From Cunninghamia lanceolata (Eukaryota; Streptophyta; Pinopsida; Cupressales; Cupressaceae): a stretch of 64,000 nt of DNA. Both the position numbers and the translations under genes were made by a program. The notes under the pieces are model-generated. The model had not been told where the DNA came from. It ran no database searches and saw only the letters and a program-made list of their open reading frames with translations. Location of the stretch: positions 17,806,501 to 17,870,500 of the forward strand of contig BSBN01000888.1 in NCBI GenBank assembly GCA_027924645.1. Reading direction: 5' to 3'. Below are positions 10,882 to 23,116 of the stretch, piece after piece. Position 1 is the stretch's first letter; every line of letters starts with the position of its first letter.

Positions 10882-12404
10882 CAGCCGGTCTTGATAAGGC
10901 AGTTAGTTTGTTATAGGTCTTGTTTGTGTTTCCAAGAAGGTCTGTTAAGACCAAATGCATGTAATAAGGTCATGCTGATCATGATAAGATCATGCTGACC
11001 AGGCTTTTTCTATTTTTAGTTAGTTGGTTATAACAGCTGCCATGATGTAGGGTCCGGTTGGATCTCCCAGCCGCTTGGAGAGTTCCCAGCCGCTTGGAGT
11101 CGGGTCAGTAGTACTCGTAGGATAATCTTTATAAGCATGAGGATCGGTTGATATTGCATATACAGACAGATATCATCGATCGAGCTAGGTTGCAGAGAGT
11201 GAGACTGAGGGAGAGATTGATCATTGTATTGCATCTTTGAAATCAATAAAGATCCTGTTTCATTTTCTGTTTAATCTCCTTTGTGTAATCGATCTGCTGT
11301 TTTGGGTGGCTTATGGATTTACTGATCCATTCCACCGGTTGATCCGTCTGATCGGTGGAATGGCGATGTACAGTAGATTAGTAGTTAGTTTGTTTGTTTG
11401 CATGCAGGTGTGCAGGATCGCGGTCGACAGATGTTGAAGACCCTAGCATGGGCATGTGCTAGGTCAAGTTGAAAAGATAGAGTGTGGAAGATCACCCTGA
11501 GGTTGGATCGGGTCATCCCTGGAGGATCGGCGAAGTGAAATTTTGCTAAGGCTGGAAATTGGTCAAGACGGCATCATCAGGATATTTCTGCAAATATCCT
11601 GCAGTCGGGTTAGGCATCATCATCCAGACAAGTGGAGGAGATGAGCATGATGTTTTCGATTGCATGAAGTGCAAGTGCGTCGGGGTGATCATCATCAGGA
11701 GGAGCCGAGGAGGAGCGTATCGGCATCAGGATCATCTCTCGGGAGAGCCCATCATCCGCATATCGCTAACAGATGCGGGAGTGAAAGTTCGTGTTTTTGA
11801 CTAAGTGTTGAAGAGGTCATCAGGATATTGGGTGACGTCATCGTCATCAGGATATTGAGATATCCCCCTATGCGAGTTTATCCTGCCGTTGTTAAGTGCT
11901 TAGGTATCGGCAGAAGTCCGTGGCAGAAGGTTGTATTAACATCATCAGGAGGTTCCAAGACAACCGGATAAAGCAGATCATGATGCTATTGCTTGTGTCA
12001 TCGGCTAGCGGAGCATCGAAGGGAAGGTGCTGAAGTGGTCGTCATCATGATCTTTGGGGCAACCGGATATTGGTTATCCTGCTGACGAAGGGAGTGTTGC
12101 ATATCATGATGCCGATGGAGCTTGGCGCCCGATGAACAGTGCAACAGGAGGATGTTTGCGTTAGTGGAACATCATGATGATGATGTTAGGAGGAAAACGG
12201 AGGAGGTGAACAGTAGTCGGCAGGAGGATAAGTGTGATCATCCGAAATATGATGATGTTGTTGGTGGTTTTAGGAAACATGATGATGATGCTGACAGAGT
12301 AAAGCGGAATATGATGATGATGGCGAAGATGATGATGATGATGAGGATGGGCTGCAGACATCCATGCTATATGCGAAGGTTATAGTGTGGATGCCTCTGC
12401 ATCA
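10860..12404 (+). repeat. 3' LTR of the gag-protease element
   Basis: Same length as the 5' LTR and nearly identical to it; AATAAA lies at 11245-11250. Its first seven codons form the end of the gag-protease frame. It is followed by the target duplication CCTTA at 12405-12409. Confidence 0.92.
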
Positions 12405-12409
12405 CCTTA

Positions 12410-13289
12410 CCCAAGTGGGTGAGGTTAAGGTTAAGTGAGACGGTGACCTACCAACCACCTCTCACACTTCTCAAACTCGTCACTTGACTTGATGGTCAAG
12501 TTTGGGTGACCATACAAGGTCCAAATCAAGTTTAAACAAGCTATGAATGGTCCTAGACCCTAGGGGTATGACCTAGGGTCAATACTTGACCATTGGCAAC
12601 ACTTAGAAACACATAAAATTACTTAAAGAGGGCTTCATACATTAAGCACTAAAAATTGTGCAAACTCAACATTACACTTTTTACAACACATAAAATGATA
12701 AATAGAAAAAGGGTAAACCATACAAAATGTTATAAATCATTACAACAAAATCAACATTCTCAAACACATATGACCTTAGTCCTACTTAGGAGTAGGTCAT
12801 CTGAATAGGGCTATAAACATATGGTTGTTGTCTGACCTCTTATTTTCCATGGGTATGGAAAGTAACCTGCACACTTCCACAAACCCATTAATAACATAGG
12901 CTAATATAGCCAAAGCAAATGAACAACATATGTCACACACGTGATAGTAATATCACATACAACATCAACATAATCACATGATAATATAATGTATCTCAAA
13001 TCATCCATCACTCACAAGTATAATCAAGATCTCACAAGGTAAGATATATCATCAGTCTCAACATCCATGCACATACCAATAGCATCAAATAACATCATAG
13101 CATCTAACAAGCCATCCAACCATCCATAAAGTAAAAAAACATCTATCTAATCAAGTATAAGATAAGGTAATAAGGTCCATGTGTGGGATCAATAGTCCCC
13201 AATATCCACAAGACAGTCATAAATCCATCGAAAGAGTACTATAAGAAAAATAATATAGGTGAGGTAAAAGTAGTCCTCACAGGATATTG
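12410..13289. other. Intergenic DNA, nothing recognised
   Basis: This continues the sequence interrupted by the gag-protease insertion. No reading frame, RNA or repeat structure was recognised. Confidence 0.45.
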
Positions 13290-14313
13290 AATAAGGTTTT
13301 GGAATTTGGCTTAACACCCGCTAATTGAATTTTCTTGAAAGTTTGTTTCAAGCCTTATCAAGAATCCATTGTGTGCATATATTGCAATCATTGCAAGCCA
13401 TGAGACAACATTCCTTTAAGGAATCATGTCAAACAATTCATGTGCATTGTCTATGCTTCCACACAAGTTGCATACATTTCTACAAGGGCAATTGCAAATA
13501 CAAGGTATATCCTTTTATTCCTTGATAGTTGTCCATACCCGATTTGAAAGATCCTAATTTGGTATAGGTAGGGAGGATGCTTGAAAATTTTATGGAATTT
13601 GGTTTTACACATTCCAATTGCATTTTCTTGAATTTTTCTAAAGCCTTTTCAAAAATCCCATTTTGTGCATATCTTGCAATCATTTCATTCCATGAGATGA
13701 TATCTCTTTGAGGTATCATGCCAAATTGTTCACATGCCTTGTCTATGCTTCCAAATGTTACGTACATGTCTACAAGGGTAGATACAAGTACATCTGACAA
13801 AATTACTATATCCTTTATGATTTCATATTTGTACATACCTTGTTCTGAACATCTATTTTGGGCATAGGCAAGGAGGATGCTAGATAAGGTTGTGGAATCT
13901 AGATTTTACACCTGCCAATTGTATTTTCATGAACTTGTTTCTTTGAAGCCTTATTAAAAAATACATTTTATGCATATCTTGCAATCATTGCATTCCATGA
14001 GATTGTATTTCTTTGAGGCTTCATGTCAAACAATTCACGTGCATTATCTATGCTTCTACACAAGTTGCATACATGTCTACAAGGGCAGTAGCAAATACAA
14101 CATTTGATAAAAATTCCTAATCCTTTATTCTTTGATGGTTATCCATACCCTATTCCAAAGATCGTAATTTGGCAAAGGTAGGTAGGATGCTTCCAAAGGT
14201 TATAGAATTTGGTTTTACACATACAAATTGCATTTGTTGAAAGTTCCTAAAGCCTTTTCAAAAAATCCATTTCATGGATATCTTGCAATCATTGCATTCC
14301 ATGAGGTGACATA
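13290..14313 (-). pseudogene. PLS-class PPR protein, decayed, 3' part
   Basis: The clearest frame (reverse strand, 13480-13836) reads as pentatricopeptide repeats, with motifs such as LVDMY, GSIDKACEQF, DIISWNEMIARYAQNG and GVKPNS-like segments, as in plant organellar RNA-binding PPR proteins of the PLS class. Landmarks recur at 13385, 13677, 13982 and 14286. The ~305-bp period corresponds to about 102 residues, the length of one P-L-S triplet. Neighbouring copies carry stops and frame changes, and no start or C-terminal E/DYW domain was found. It is interrupted by a solo LTR and then by a chromovirus, with further repeat sequence at 22879-23080. It is a dead copy of an organellar RNA-processing gene. 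Confidence 0.75.
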
Positions 14314-15143
14314 TGATGTAGGAGCATCCCTGGTTGCAAAGTAATCTTGCATCAACTAGAAATATTTGCATTTTCTTTTGTTTTATTTCACTTCAGTTTA
14401 GTTTAGTTAGAGTTAAGTCAGAAGCAGTTTCAATAGTTTGGTCTGTATTTTACCGTGTTGGTATTTTAGAGCTTGTAGAGAAGGTCTTAGCATCTAGACA
14501 TCATCATCCGCATCATATCCAAAATTTAGATCATTTGGATTAGTTTCTAGAAAGATACCACTATCATAAGGTCAATTGTGTTCTCAGAATAGAGCATTTA
14601 GATACTCAGCTAAGGACAAGGTTTATGGAGCACTTCCATGACTTGTAGAGCTAAATGAAACATCATTCAAGGTACTTTGGGACATGGCCAACCTTTCCTA
14701 AAATTTACACCTTGTTGCACTCATTTGTGGAGGATTTCCATAGGTGTTAAGCTAACTTATTTGGTACTATAGGTTACATCTCTTCCATTAGAATTTGTAA
14801 TCTTTCTTGATTAACCTGGAGGATTCTTGCAATTCAGAGATGATATATAATCATGTAATAGATGCATAGGAAAGCAGTTAGTTAGAGATAGATAGCTCTG
14901 GATTTAGATTTTCTTCTGTAAGGGACTTCAAAGCTATACCTTGCACATATATTGTAACTAGAAAATTAGGCCTGTGTTTCCTTGTTTCTATAGCCCGTAT
15001 GCATGTAAGTATTTTGATTCTATGATAAAATGAACATCTGAATCTTTCTTTAGATTCTAAAATTGAGTTGCTTCTGTTGTGTTTACTCTTGCTACATGAC
15101 TTAGGTAGTTCACTCTATGGCCCCTCAGATCGTGAGTGCATCA
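14314..15143. mobile_element. Probable solo LTR inside the PPR pseudogene
   Basis: The fourth PPR triplet is broken after CATGAGGTGACAT and resumes at CATCTCTATTAGG. Between them lie about 830 bp that begin TGATGTAGGAGCATCC and end GTGCATCA, resembling the LTR termini of the chromovirus next door. The flanking pentamers ACATA and GCATC match at only three positions, so the target duplication is decayed or my ends are off by a few bases. No internal coding region is present. Confidence 0.6.
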
Positions 15144-15207
15144 GCATCTCTATTAGGTGTCATGAAAAACTATTCAAAGCCTTGTATATGCTTCCACACT
15201 TTGCATA
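15144..15207 (-). pseudogene. PPR pseudogene fragment between two insertions
   Basis: About 65 bp continuing the fourth PPR triplet, between the solo LTR and the chromovirus target duplication. The sequence matches the equivalent parts of the triplets at 13700-13770 and 14005-14075. Confidence 0.65.
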
Positions 15208-15212
15208 CATGT
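15208..15212. repeat. Target-site duplication CATGT, left copy
   Basis: Identical to 22874-22878 on the far side of the chromovirus. Confidence 0.9.
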
Positions 15213-16685
15213 TGATGTAGACGCACCAAGGACTGAAAGGAAAAACTTTTAGAACTCAATCAAATGACTCAACAAGGCTCACTGGTTTTGACAGAGATCA
15301 AATCTCTCATGAGAAAAAAGCTTTAACCCAACAATCATACTTGATCAAGACACAAAATATGAGTAGACTTTAGGGCAGACACTTCAAGGTTCTGAACCCA
15401 ATCTAAATTCTCCATCGAGCACACCGTGTAGGGTCTAAGGATAGTAATTTTGTTATACATTCCATGGGACAGTCACAATCCTAACTACTCTACTTGAAAC
15501 ACAATCACAATGTCCTCTTTCTAATGAGCTTAACTTGAGCAGACTTAATCTATTTTAGATGTTCCTATGACAAGTCAATAACATATCAAAACACAACTAG
15601 TACCTTCTTGTGATAACTGTCTTTGGTGAGGACTGGCAGATTTAGAATAAGGCAGAATGGACTAGTTTCACAGACGAATTCATCCTATTTCCTTTCGCAT
15701 GACCATTATCAGATCTAGAACACCTTGTGTTAGTGATAATGCCTATCATTTCATTGATTTTCCACTTCCACAGTCAATTGTTGACTCCTATTTGCTATTG
15801 TTCTTCTTTAGGTGCCAACACATGGTTTTGTTGGGTCCTTTACACAGCAAACTCAGTCCAACCTATTCCCCTGCATCCAAAACCTTCACAAGTGTTTGGA
15901 CTATCTACAATACAATCCATTCCACTGATCATAAATAAAAAAGATTAGTGGAATGAGACAAAATACATCGAATTCACTCAGGAAGCCCTAACTCAGGGTT
16001 TAAGATAGTTTATGAGAAACCAGTGATTTCTTCAACCTAGTCTATTGTCAAATCCCCAATCAATGTTCAAATCAAAGATACTTCTATCTACTATCCATCC
16101 AAGGTGCTAATAGACTATGATGACTCCATACAGGGCCAGGTACAAGCTGGGAACAGTAAGAAAAACATAGAATTTATAGGAGAATTGAAGTTCTTTTTTC
16201 TTCACTTCAATCTTCATCCACATTCAAAATGAATAGGTTCAAGACTTTAAGAAGCCTCTCCTGATGACTTGGAGTAGTTGGAGGGAAGTTTGAGTTGATG
16301 GATGGTGTAAAATTGTTCTCCAACCATCAACTGCCATATTTATTAACTTTTGCAACTAATTATCAATTTGGCAACTGCCATATTTAGGATTGCATCGATT
16401 TGTTTAGGCTTAACAATACCGTCAAATATTTTAACAATATCATTAAACCTTGGATTAGGCACTAGACTCCTTGACTTTGTCCTATATGCCTTAACAAGGT
16501 TTACAACATGATAATGTATGACTGTCTATTACATATCAGAACTACTCCACCATACCATGACATCAATATGAGCAAATTTGGACATAGTCCCTTATTACAA
16601 TCAAGTAAATGGTCTTCTAGGACCTTATTGAAGTGAGACAACATTAAAACAAGACATATATAATCTCCTTGGTGCTCCTGCACCA
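15213..16685 (-). repeat. 3' LTR of the chromovirus
   Basis: In forward coordinates it begins TGATGTAGACGCACC and ends GGTGCTCCTGCACCA. It pairs with 21406-22873. Confidence 0.92.
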
Positions 16686-16707
16686 TACTTTGTAGGTGGA
16701 AAGGAAC

Positions 16708-19700
16708 TCAAGTCTCTTGAGGAAGTAGATCGGCAAATGTGACACCATGCTTCAATATGTCTTCTTCATTCATCCAAGTGGCATCTTCAATGGGTAAACC
16801 ACTCCACTTGACAAGGAACTGTTTGCAGGTTTTCCTTCTAGTCTTGTTCAAGACCTTGGTGTCCAAGATACATTCCAGCTTCAAGGGTTGAGTGGGTGGA
16901 AGACCCTTAACCCATTCTTCATCTGCTACTACTATCATATCTACCTCTGAATCTGCATTATGATCACCTTTGAAAGGAAACAAGTCTGAAACATTAAAGA
17001 TGGGAGATGTGGCCAAGCCTGGAGGAAGCTCAATCTCATAGGCATTGGACCCAAAGTTGTGCACAATTTGGCATGGTCCTATCTTCTTCATGAGGAGTTT
17101 GGTTGTCTTCCCCTTTGGAAGTCTCTCCTTCTTCAAATGTGCCATGACCAAATGCCCAACCTTGTATTGTAAATCTCTCCTCTCATTAGCTTTCTCCTTG
17201 TACTTGTCATTGTTCTTTTGAAGAGTTTCTCTTACATTATCATCGATGTCCTTCATGGACAATGCAAAGTCCCCACCTTGAGCACTCTTCCTCTCCAATC
17301 CATGGAGATCTCTCAATTCAAGAATACCTCTTGGGTGAATACCATAAAAAATCTCAAATGGACCCCTTCCTATGCTTCTATTGGGGAAATCATTTTAAGA
17401 AAACTCAGCTTGAGGGATGATCATATCCCATGCCTCTCCATGTTGTTTAGTAAGACACCTAAGAATATTTCCCAAGGACCTATTCACCACCTCAGTTTGG
17501 CCATCATTCTAAGGGTGATAGGCTGAAGTGAATGACAACTGAGTACCCAACTTCTTCCACAAAGTGTGCCAAGAGTGGCCTACAAACTTTGGATCCCTGT
17601 TAGTCACAATGTTAAGAGGAAAACCATGGATTCTAACAATTTCTTTGAAGAACAAACTAGCAATGTGTGAAGCATCATTAGTGCATTTACATGGCAAGAA
17701 ATGAGCCATATTACTAAATCTATCCACCACAACAAATATACTATCAAAGCCTCTTTGTGTCCTAGGAAGAAGACAAAATCCATGCTAATACTTTCCCATG
17801 GCCTATTAGGAATAGGAAGTGGCTGATATAGACCAGCATTAGATGAAGTACCCTTTGTCCTTTGATAAATACTACAACATTCAACAAATTTTCTGATATC
17901 TAATTGCATTTTAGGCCAAAAATAAAACCTCTTCACCTAATCCAATGTTTTATCTAGCCCAAAGTGACCTCCTAGTCCACCACAATATTTTTCCTTGATG
18001 ATGTTCTCCCTCATGGAACACCTAGGAACACATAGTTGGCTACCTTTGAACAACAACCCCTGCTACAACAAAAACTCAGAAAAATTAGAGTGATAAGAGT
18101 CTAAAAACTGTGAACAAACTTCATACACCTCCTCAAAATCTTCATCATCCTAGTACATATGTTTGAGAGCATCAACCCCTACACTTTGTAACTAAATTTC
18201 TTGAACCATACACACCCTTCTACTCAATGCATCTACCACTTTGTTGGCCTTCCCCTTCTTGTGTTTGATTGAAAAAGTATATGCTTGGAGTTGTTCAACC
18301 CATTTCATGTGCCTATGGTTGAGTTTCTCATATGAATTTAGAAAACTAAGTGCATGGTTGTCAGTATAAAAAACAAACTCTTTAGGCAAAAGATAGTGCC
18401 TCCATTTTTTTAAAGATTGTACCATTGCATACAATACCAAATCATAAGTAGAGTACTTTCTCTTAACATCATTCAATTTTTCACTAAAGAAAGCAACAGG
18501 CCTACCTTCTTGAGTTAGGACAACCCCTATAGCAAGGTTACTAGCATCACATTCCACCACAAACAACTTGTTAAAGTTGGGCAAAACAAGAATGGTCTGT
18601 TGTGCTACCTTCTATTTTAGAATCTCAAAAGAATCATTGGCTATCTTTGTCCAAGAAAACTTACATTTCTGCCCCCTCTTGATGGTATCCAAAATTGGTG
18701 CACAAATATGACTAAAACCCCTTATGAACTTCCTATAAAATGTTGCTAAACCATGAAAACTTTTCACATCACCTGCTATTTTTGGAGTTGGCCATGACAA
18801 AATAGCCTCTACCTTTTCTGGATTCATCTTCTAACTACCTTGGGAAATGACAAAACCAAGATAAGTGAGTTCTTCCTTCATGAAGACACTCTTTTCCATG
18901 TTGATCATCAATTGTTCATCATGTAGCTTCTTCAAAACCTGATCCAAATGTTGCAAATGCTCTTCCTTAGTCCTGTTCAAAACAAGAATGTCATCCAAGT
19001 ATACCACAACAAATTTGCCAATGAAATCCTTCAACACTTCATTCATGAGACACATAAAAGTACTTGGGGCATTGGATAGACCAAATGGCATCACCAACCA
19101 CTCATAAAGACCCGCAATTTGTTTTTGAATATTTTCTTCCATTCAACCCCCTTTCTTTAATTCTAATTTGATGATACCCACTCTTAAGATCAATCTTAGA
19201 AAAATATCTAGGCCTCTCCCAAACAGTCCATTATGTCCTCAATCCTTGGCACAGGGAACCTATATCTTATGGTAATCTTGTTAATGGCTCTATAATCCAT
19301 ACACAACCTCGCATTTACCATCCTTTTTAGGGGCTACGACTATTGGGACAGCACATGGGCTAACGCTCTTTCTTACCAATCCCTTATCCAACAATTCTTG
19401 CACTTGCTTGGCAATCTCTTCATTTTGAGAAGGTGTCATCTTGTAGGCTGCTTTGTTTGGCAAAGTAGATCTAGGTATGAAGTCAATTTGATGGCTTTAT
19501 GTCCCTAATAGGTGGCAAGTCATTAGGCATTTCTTCTACCATAATCCCCTTATACTTTTCTAACAATTGTTGCACCTCCTTAGGAACCTCTTCCTTACTA
19601 GGATCATGCCAACTAGGACTATTTTTAGGCTTCAAAATCAGAGCATACCCTAGGGTTCCTTCCTCCTTAAGGGTATCTAGAAACTCTTTACCACTCACAA

Positions 19701-20171
19701 TCATGACACTTGACCCAACACTCTTCTCTACATTCTCATTAGGCAATGGATCCATTCTATACTTCATACCATTCTTTGTTATAATGAAAGAATTAGTTTT
19801 ACCATCATGTTGTGATTGAACATCATATTGCCATGGACGTCCTAAAAGAAAATGACAAGAAACCATGGGAATTATATCACATAAAATCTTGTCCTTATAT
19901 TCCCCTGTCCAAATTCTACCCATGATTGTTCATCTATCAAAACTTGTTGCCCCTTATTCAACCATGATACTTTATAAGGACTAACATGAGGATGTCTTTT
20001 CAATTTCAACTTGTCTACCATTTCAATGGAAACCAAATTTTTAGTTGAACCTGAACCATCAATTACCTTACAAATCTTACCATAGGCCTTGCATGTTGTC
20101 TTGAGTAATGTCTTCCTTTGAGGGGGTTCTTGTCTTTGAGGCAACTTCAACATGGTTCTTCTCATCATCAA
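16708..20171 (-). pseudogene. pol: Chromovirus pol: PR-RT-RNase H-integrase-chromodomain
   Basis: Reverse-strand fragments, listed 5' to 3'. Protease spans about 19650-20120; the expected D-S/T-G site reads DGSG, so the catalytic aspartate is displaced or lost. RT spans about 18830-19480, with YLDD and the LGFVIS segment, followed by the RT connection at 18612-18827. RNase H (18192-18584) has DASNLAIG and TDNHAL. Integrase has a decayed zinc-binding region near 17800-17936 and core pieces at 17509-17730. The last frame (16708-17316) carries the integrase C-terminal region and a chromodomain with VKWSGLP and ATWM, which would direct insertion towards particular chromatin. Frame changes between pieces show it cannot be translated as one protein. 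Confidence 0.9.
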
Positions 20172-20177
20172 ACTTTC

Positions 20178-21351
20178 TCATTCATGGATTGGGGCTGCAC
20201 TTCCAATTGGTGAGTTAACACTTTCATAATATTCCTCTTGGATCAATTGGTTCCTTCTCTCTCGTCCATGAGAGCTTGAGGCTTGCTTTTCAAGACATTT
20301 GAAGGCTAGATGTCCCCCCTTGGTTGCAATTGTAGTACCTTCCTGTGAAGACATTAGGACCTCTTCCTGGTCCATCGGATCTACCCCTTCCATTGGGTCT
20401 CCTTCCTCTAAAGCCTCCTCTAGAACCTAATTCTCCACTTTGCTCTTGGGATCTAGATTCCCCTTGACTTCTTTGGGACTTATTTCTACCTCCAAAACTG
20501 CCCCTACCTCTAAAATTTCTGCCACCTCTTCCTCTACTTTGCTGCTCACCTTTCCTCTTGAACTTCTCTTCAACCCTTAATGCCACTTGAAAGCATTTAT
20601 CCATGGTTTCAGAGGTTAATAGACTGATTTCATCTTGAATATTAAACCTCAAACCATTTAGACACCTTGCCACTTTAACCGTTTTCATCCTCCATGTACC
20701 CACAACAAAGAGAGAACTTATGAAACTCCTCGGTGTAGGTGGCCACATCCAAATATCTTTGCTTGAGATTTTGTATCTTCTTGTAGATCTACACCTCATA
20801 GTCTGATGGAAGGAATTGGGACTTCATCCTCTCCAACATTTTTCTCCATGAAGAGATCATGCTCTTCCCATTCTTTAGCCTCTCACCTTGGGTGTAATTC
20901 CACCATGTAAAAGGGCAACACCTTTGAGTTTAGTTTTTCCAAACTTCACCCTCTTGTTCTCAGGAACTTCTTTGTATTCAAAATAGTTGTTTAGGGCCTC
21001 AATCCACTCCATGACTTCATCAGCATTGATCTTGCCACTAAACATGGGAATCTACATCTGAGCCTCTAAAGAATCATTTCCAATTGCCTTGATGGCCTCA
21101 AGGAAATGTTTTTGATCTGTAGGTACCTCTACCTATTGTTTATCTTCTTCTTCCTCCTCCTTTTCTTCTTCTTCATTAGAACCTTCATCTATCCTCTTCC
21201 CTATCCTCATTGCCTTCAACTCTACTTAGAGTGCTTCCTTGACTCCACTTTTGATCTTTTCTTCCATCTCCTTAAACTTCTTAACCACTTCAATGGTCAT
21301 CCCCTTTGGAGGCATATTGTTAGCCTTTCCTTCACTCTCCTCTGTTGACAT
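20178..21351 (-). pseudogene. gag: Chromovirus gag, decayed
   Basis: It starts at the ATG at 21351 and soon shows an MPPKG segment like the start of the gag at 8731. The gag core has LNGLRFNIQDE and VALRVEEK segments matching the intact gag, followed by an Arg-Gly-rich linker. The zinc knuckle is split by a frame change, and its first cysteine is replaced (YYNC). Several stops interrupt it. In a working element it would form the capsid and bind RNA. Confidence 0.85.
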
Positions 21352-21389
21352 ATACCAGGCCTTACACAACCAACAACAAAACCTTTTAT

Positions 21390-21402
21390 GGCTCTGATAC
21401 CA
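21390..21402 (-). promoter_or_regulatory. Primer-binding site, initiator-Met tRNA
   Basis: On the reverse strand this reads TGGTATCAGAGCC, three bases from the 5' LTR boundary at 21406. It fixes the element's orientation as reverse. Confidence 0.92.
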
Positions 21403-21405
21403 CTA

Positions 21406-22873
21406 TGATGTAGAGGCACCAAGGACTGAAAGGAAAAACTTCAAGAACTCAATCAAATGACTCAACAAGGCTCACTATTTTTGACAAAGATCAAATCTCT
21501 CATGAGAAAAAAGATTTAACCCAACAGTCATACTTGATCAAGACACAAAATATGAGTAGACTTTAGGGAAGACACTTCAAGGTTCTTAACCCAATCTAGA
21601 TACTCCATCAAACTCACTATGCAGGGTCTAATGACAGTAATTTTATTGTACATTGCATAGGACAGTCACAGTCATAGCTACTCTCTTGAAATATAGTCAC
21701 AATGTCCTCTTTGTAATGATCTTAAATTGAGTAGACTTAATCTATTTTAGATGTTGCTATGCCAAGTCAACAACATATCAAAACGCAACTAGTACTTTCT
21801 TGTGAGAACTATCTTTGGTGAGGACTACCAGAGTCAGAACAAGGCAGAATGGACTATTTTCACAGAGCAATTCATCCTATTTCCTGTCATAGGACCATTA
21901 TTAGATCCTATAGCACCTTGTGTTAGTGACAATGCCTAGCATTTCACTAATTTTCCACTTCCACAGTCAATTGTTGACACCTATTTGCTATTTTTCTTCT
22001 TTAGGTCCCAACACATAGTTTTGTTGGGTCCTTTACACAGAAAACTCAGTCTAACCCATTCCCCTATATCCAAAACCTTCACAAGTCTTTGGAATACCTA
22101 CAATACAATCCATTCCATGGATTATAAATAGAAAAGATTAGTGGAATGAGAGAAAATAGATAGAATTCACTCAGGAAGCCCTAACTCAGGGTTTAAGACA
22201 ATTTATGAGAAACCAGTGATTTCTTCAACCTGATCTATTGTCAAGCCTCCAATCAATGTTCAAATCAAAGATACTTCAATCTACTATCCAACCAAGGTGC
22301 TAATAGACTATGATGATTCTGTACAGGGCTAGGTACAATCTAGGAATAGTAAGAAAAACATAGAATTTATAGGAGAACTAAAGTTTCTTCATTTTTCTTC
22401 ACTTCAATCTTCATCTACACTCAAAATGAACAGGTTCAAGACTTTAAGAAGCATGTCACGATGACTTGGAGTATTTTGAATTGATGGAAGGTGTAAAACT
22501 ATTCTCCAACCATCAACTACCCTGTTTATTAACTTCTGCAACTAATTACCAATTTGGTAACTGCCCTATTTAGGACTACATCAATTGGTTTAGGCTTAAC
22601 AATGCCTTCAAACATTTTGACAATGTCATTAAACCTTGGATTAGGCACTAGACTCCTTGACTCTATCCTATATGCCTTACAACATGATAATGCATGACTG
22701 CCTATTACACCTTAGAACTACTCCATCATACCATGACAACAATATGAGCAAATTTGAACATAGTCCTTATTGCAATCAACTAAATGGTCTTCTAGGACCT
22801 TATTGAGGCAAGACAACATGAACCACAAACATGAAAACACAACATATATAATCTCCTTGGTGCTCCTGCATCA
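21406..22873 (-). repeat. 5' LTR of the chromovirus
   Basis: Begins TGATGTAGAGGCACC and ends CTCCTGCATCA in forward coordinates; directly followed by CATGT (22874-22878). Confidence 0.92.
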
Positions 22874-22878
22874 CATGT

Positions 22879-23080
22879 CTACAAGGGAAGCTACAAATCA
22901 AGCATCTAATAAAACTCCTATATCCTTTATGCTTTGATGGTTATCCATACCATGTTCTAAAGACCCTATTTTGGCATAGGCAAGGAGGATGCTGGATAAG
23001 GTTATGGAATTCAGATTTACACCTGCCAATTGCATTTTTTTGTAAGTTTCTTTGAAGACTTATCAAAAAACCTATTTTCT
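22879..23080 (-). pseudogene. PPR pseudogene, 5' part
   Basis: This resumes the PPR triplet pattern exactly where the chromovirus interrupted it: the GTCTACAAGGG landmark follows the target duplication, as it does near 14073. It runs through another partial triplet before homology fades at about 23080. It belongs to the same dead gene as 13290-15207. Confidence 0.7.
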
Positions 23081-23116
23081 CCACATAATTTCATTCCTTC
23101 ATTTGTGATGTGCATA

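Larger units (their letters stand above)
7073..12404 (+). mobile_element. Non-autonomous gag-protease LTR retrotransposon
   Basis: A structurally complete LTR element of 5,332 bp. It has two 1,545-bp LTRs, a perfect 5-bp target duplication, a primer-binding site complementary to initiator-Met tRNA three bases after the 5' LTR, and a purine-rich stretch just before the 3' LTR. The 2.24-kb interior holds one long frame for gag and aspartic protease. No reverse transcriptase, RNase H or integrase is present. The LTRs differ at about 20 positions by eye with no length change, so insertion was recent. Mobilisation must have used enzymes supplied in trans. Gag, protease, primer site and LTR termini all resemble the chromovirus at 15213-22873, so the enzyme source was plausibly a related chromovirus (inference). 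Confidence 0.92.
15213..22873 (-). mobile_element. Ty3/gypsy chromovirus, full length, decayed
   Basis: A 7,661-bp LTR element on the reverse strand. It has a perfect 5-bp target duplication, LTRs of 1,473 and 1,468 bp, an initiator-Met primer site next to the right-hand LTR, and the order gag, protease, RT, RNase H, integrase, chromodomain. The chromodomain places it among plant chromoviruses. Coding regions are broken by many stops and frame changes. In the first ~250 bp the LTRs differ at about 9% of positions by eye, so it is much older than the gag-protease element, to which its gag and protease are related. Confidence 0.93.

Noticed and set aside
16708..17316. Host chromodomain protein
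   Set aside because: The chromodomain is the C-terminal end of the chromovirus integrase, in place between integrase and the 3' LTR.
21390..21402. tRNA-Met gene fragment
   Set aside because: Only the 12-13 bases expected of a primer-binding site are present, always next to an LTR (also at 8621, 52426 and 61239).
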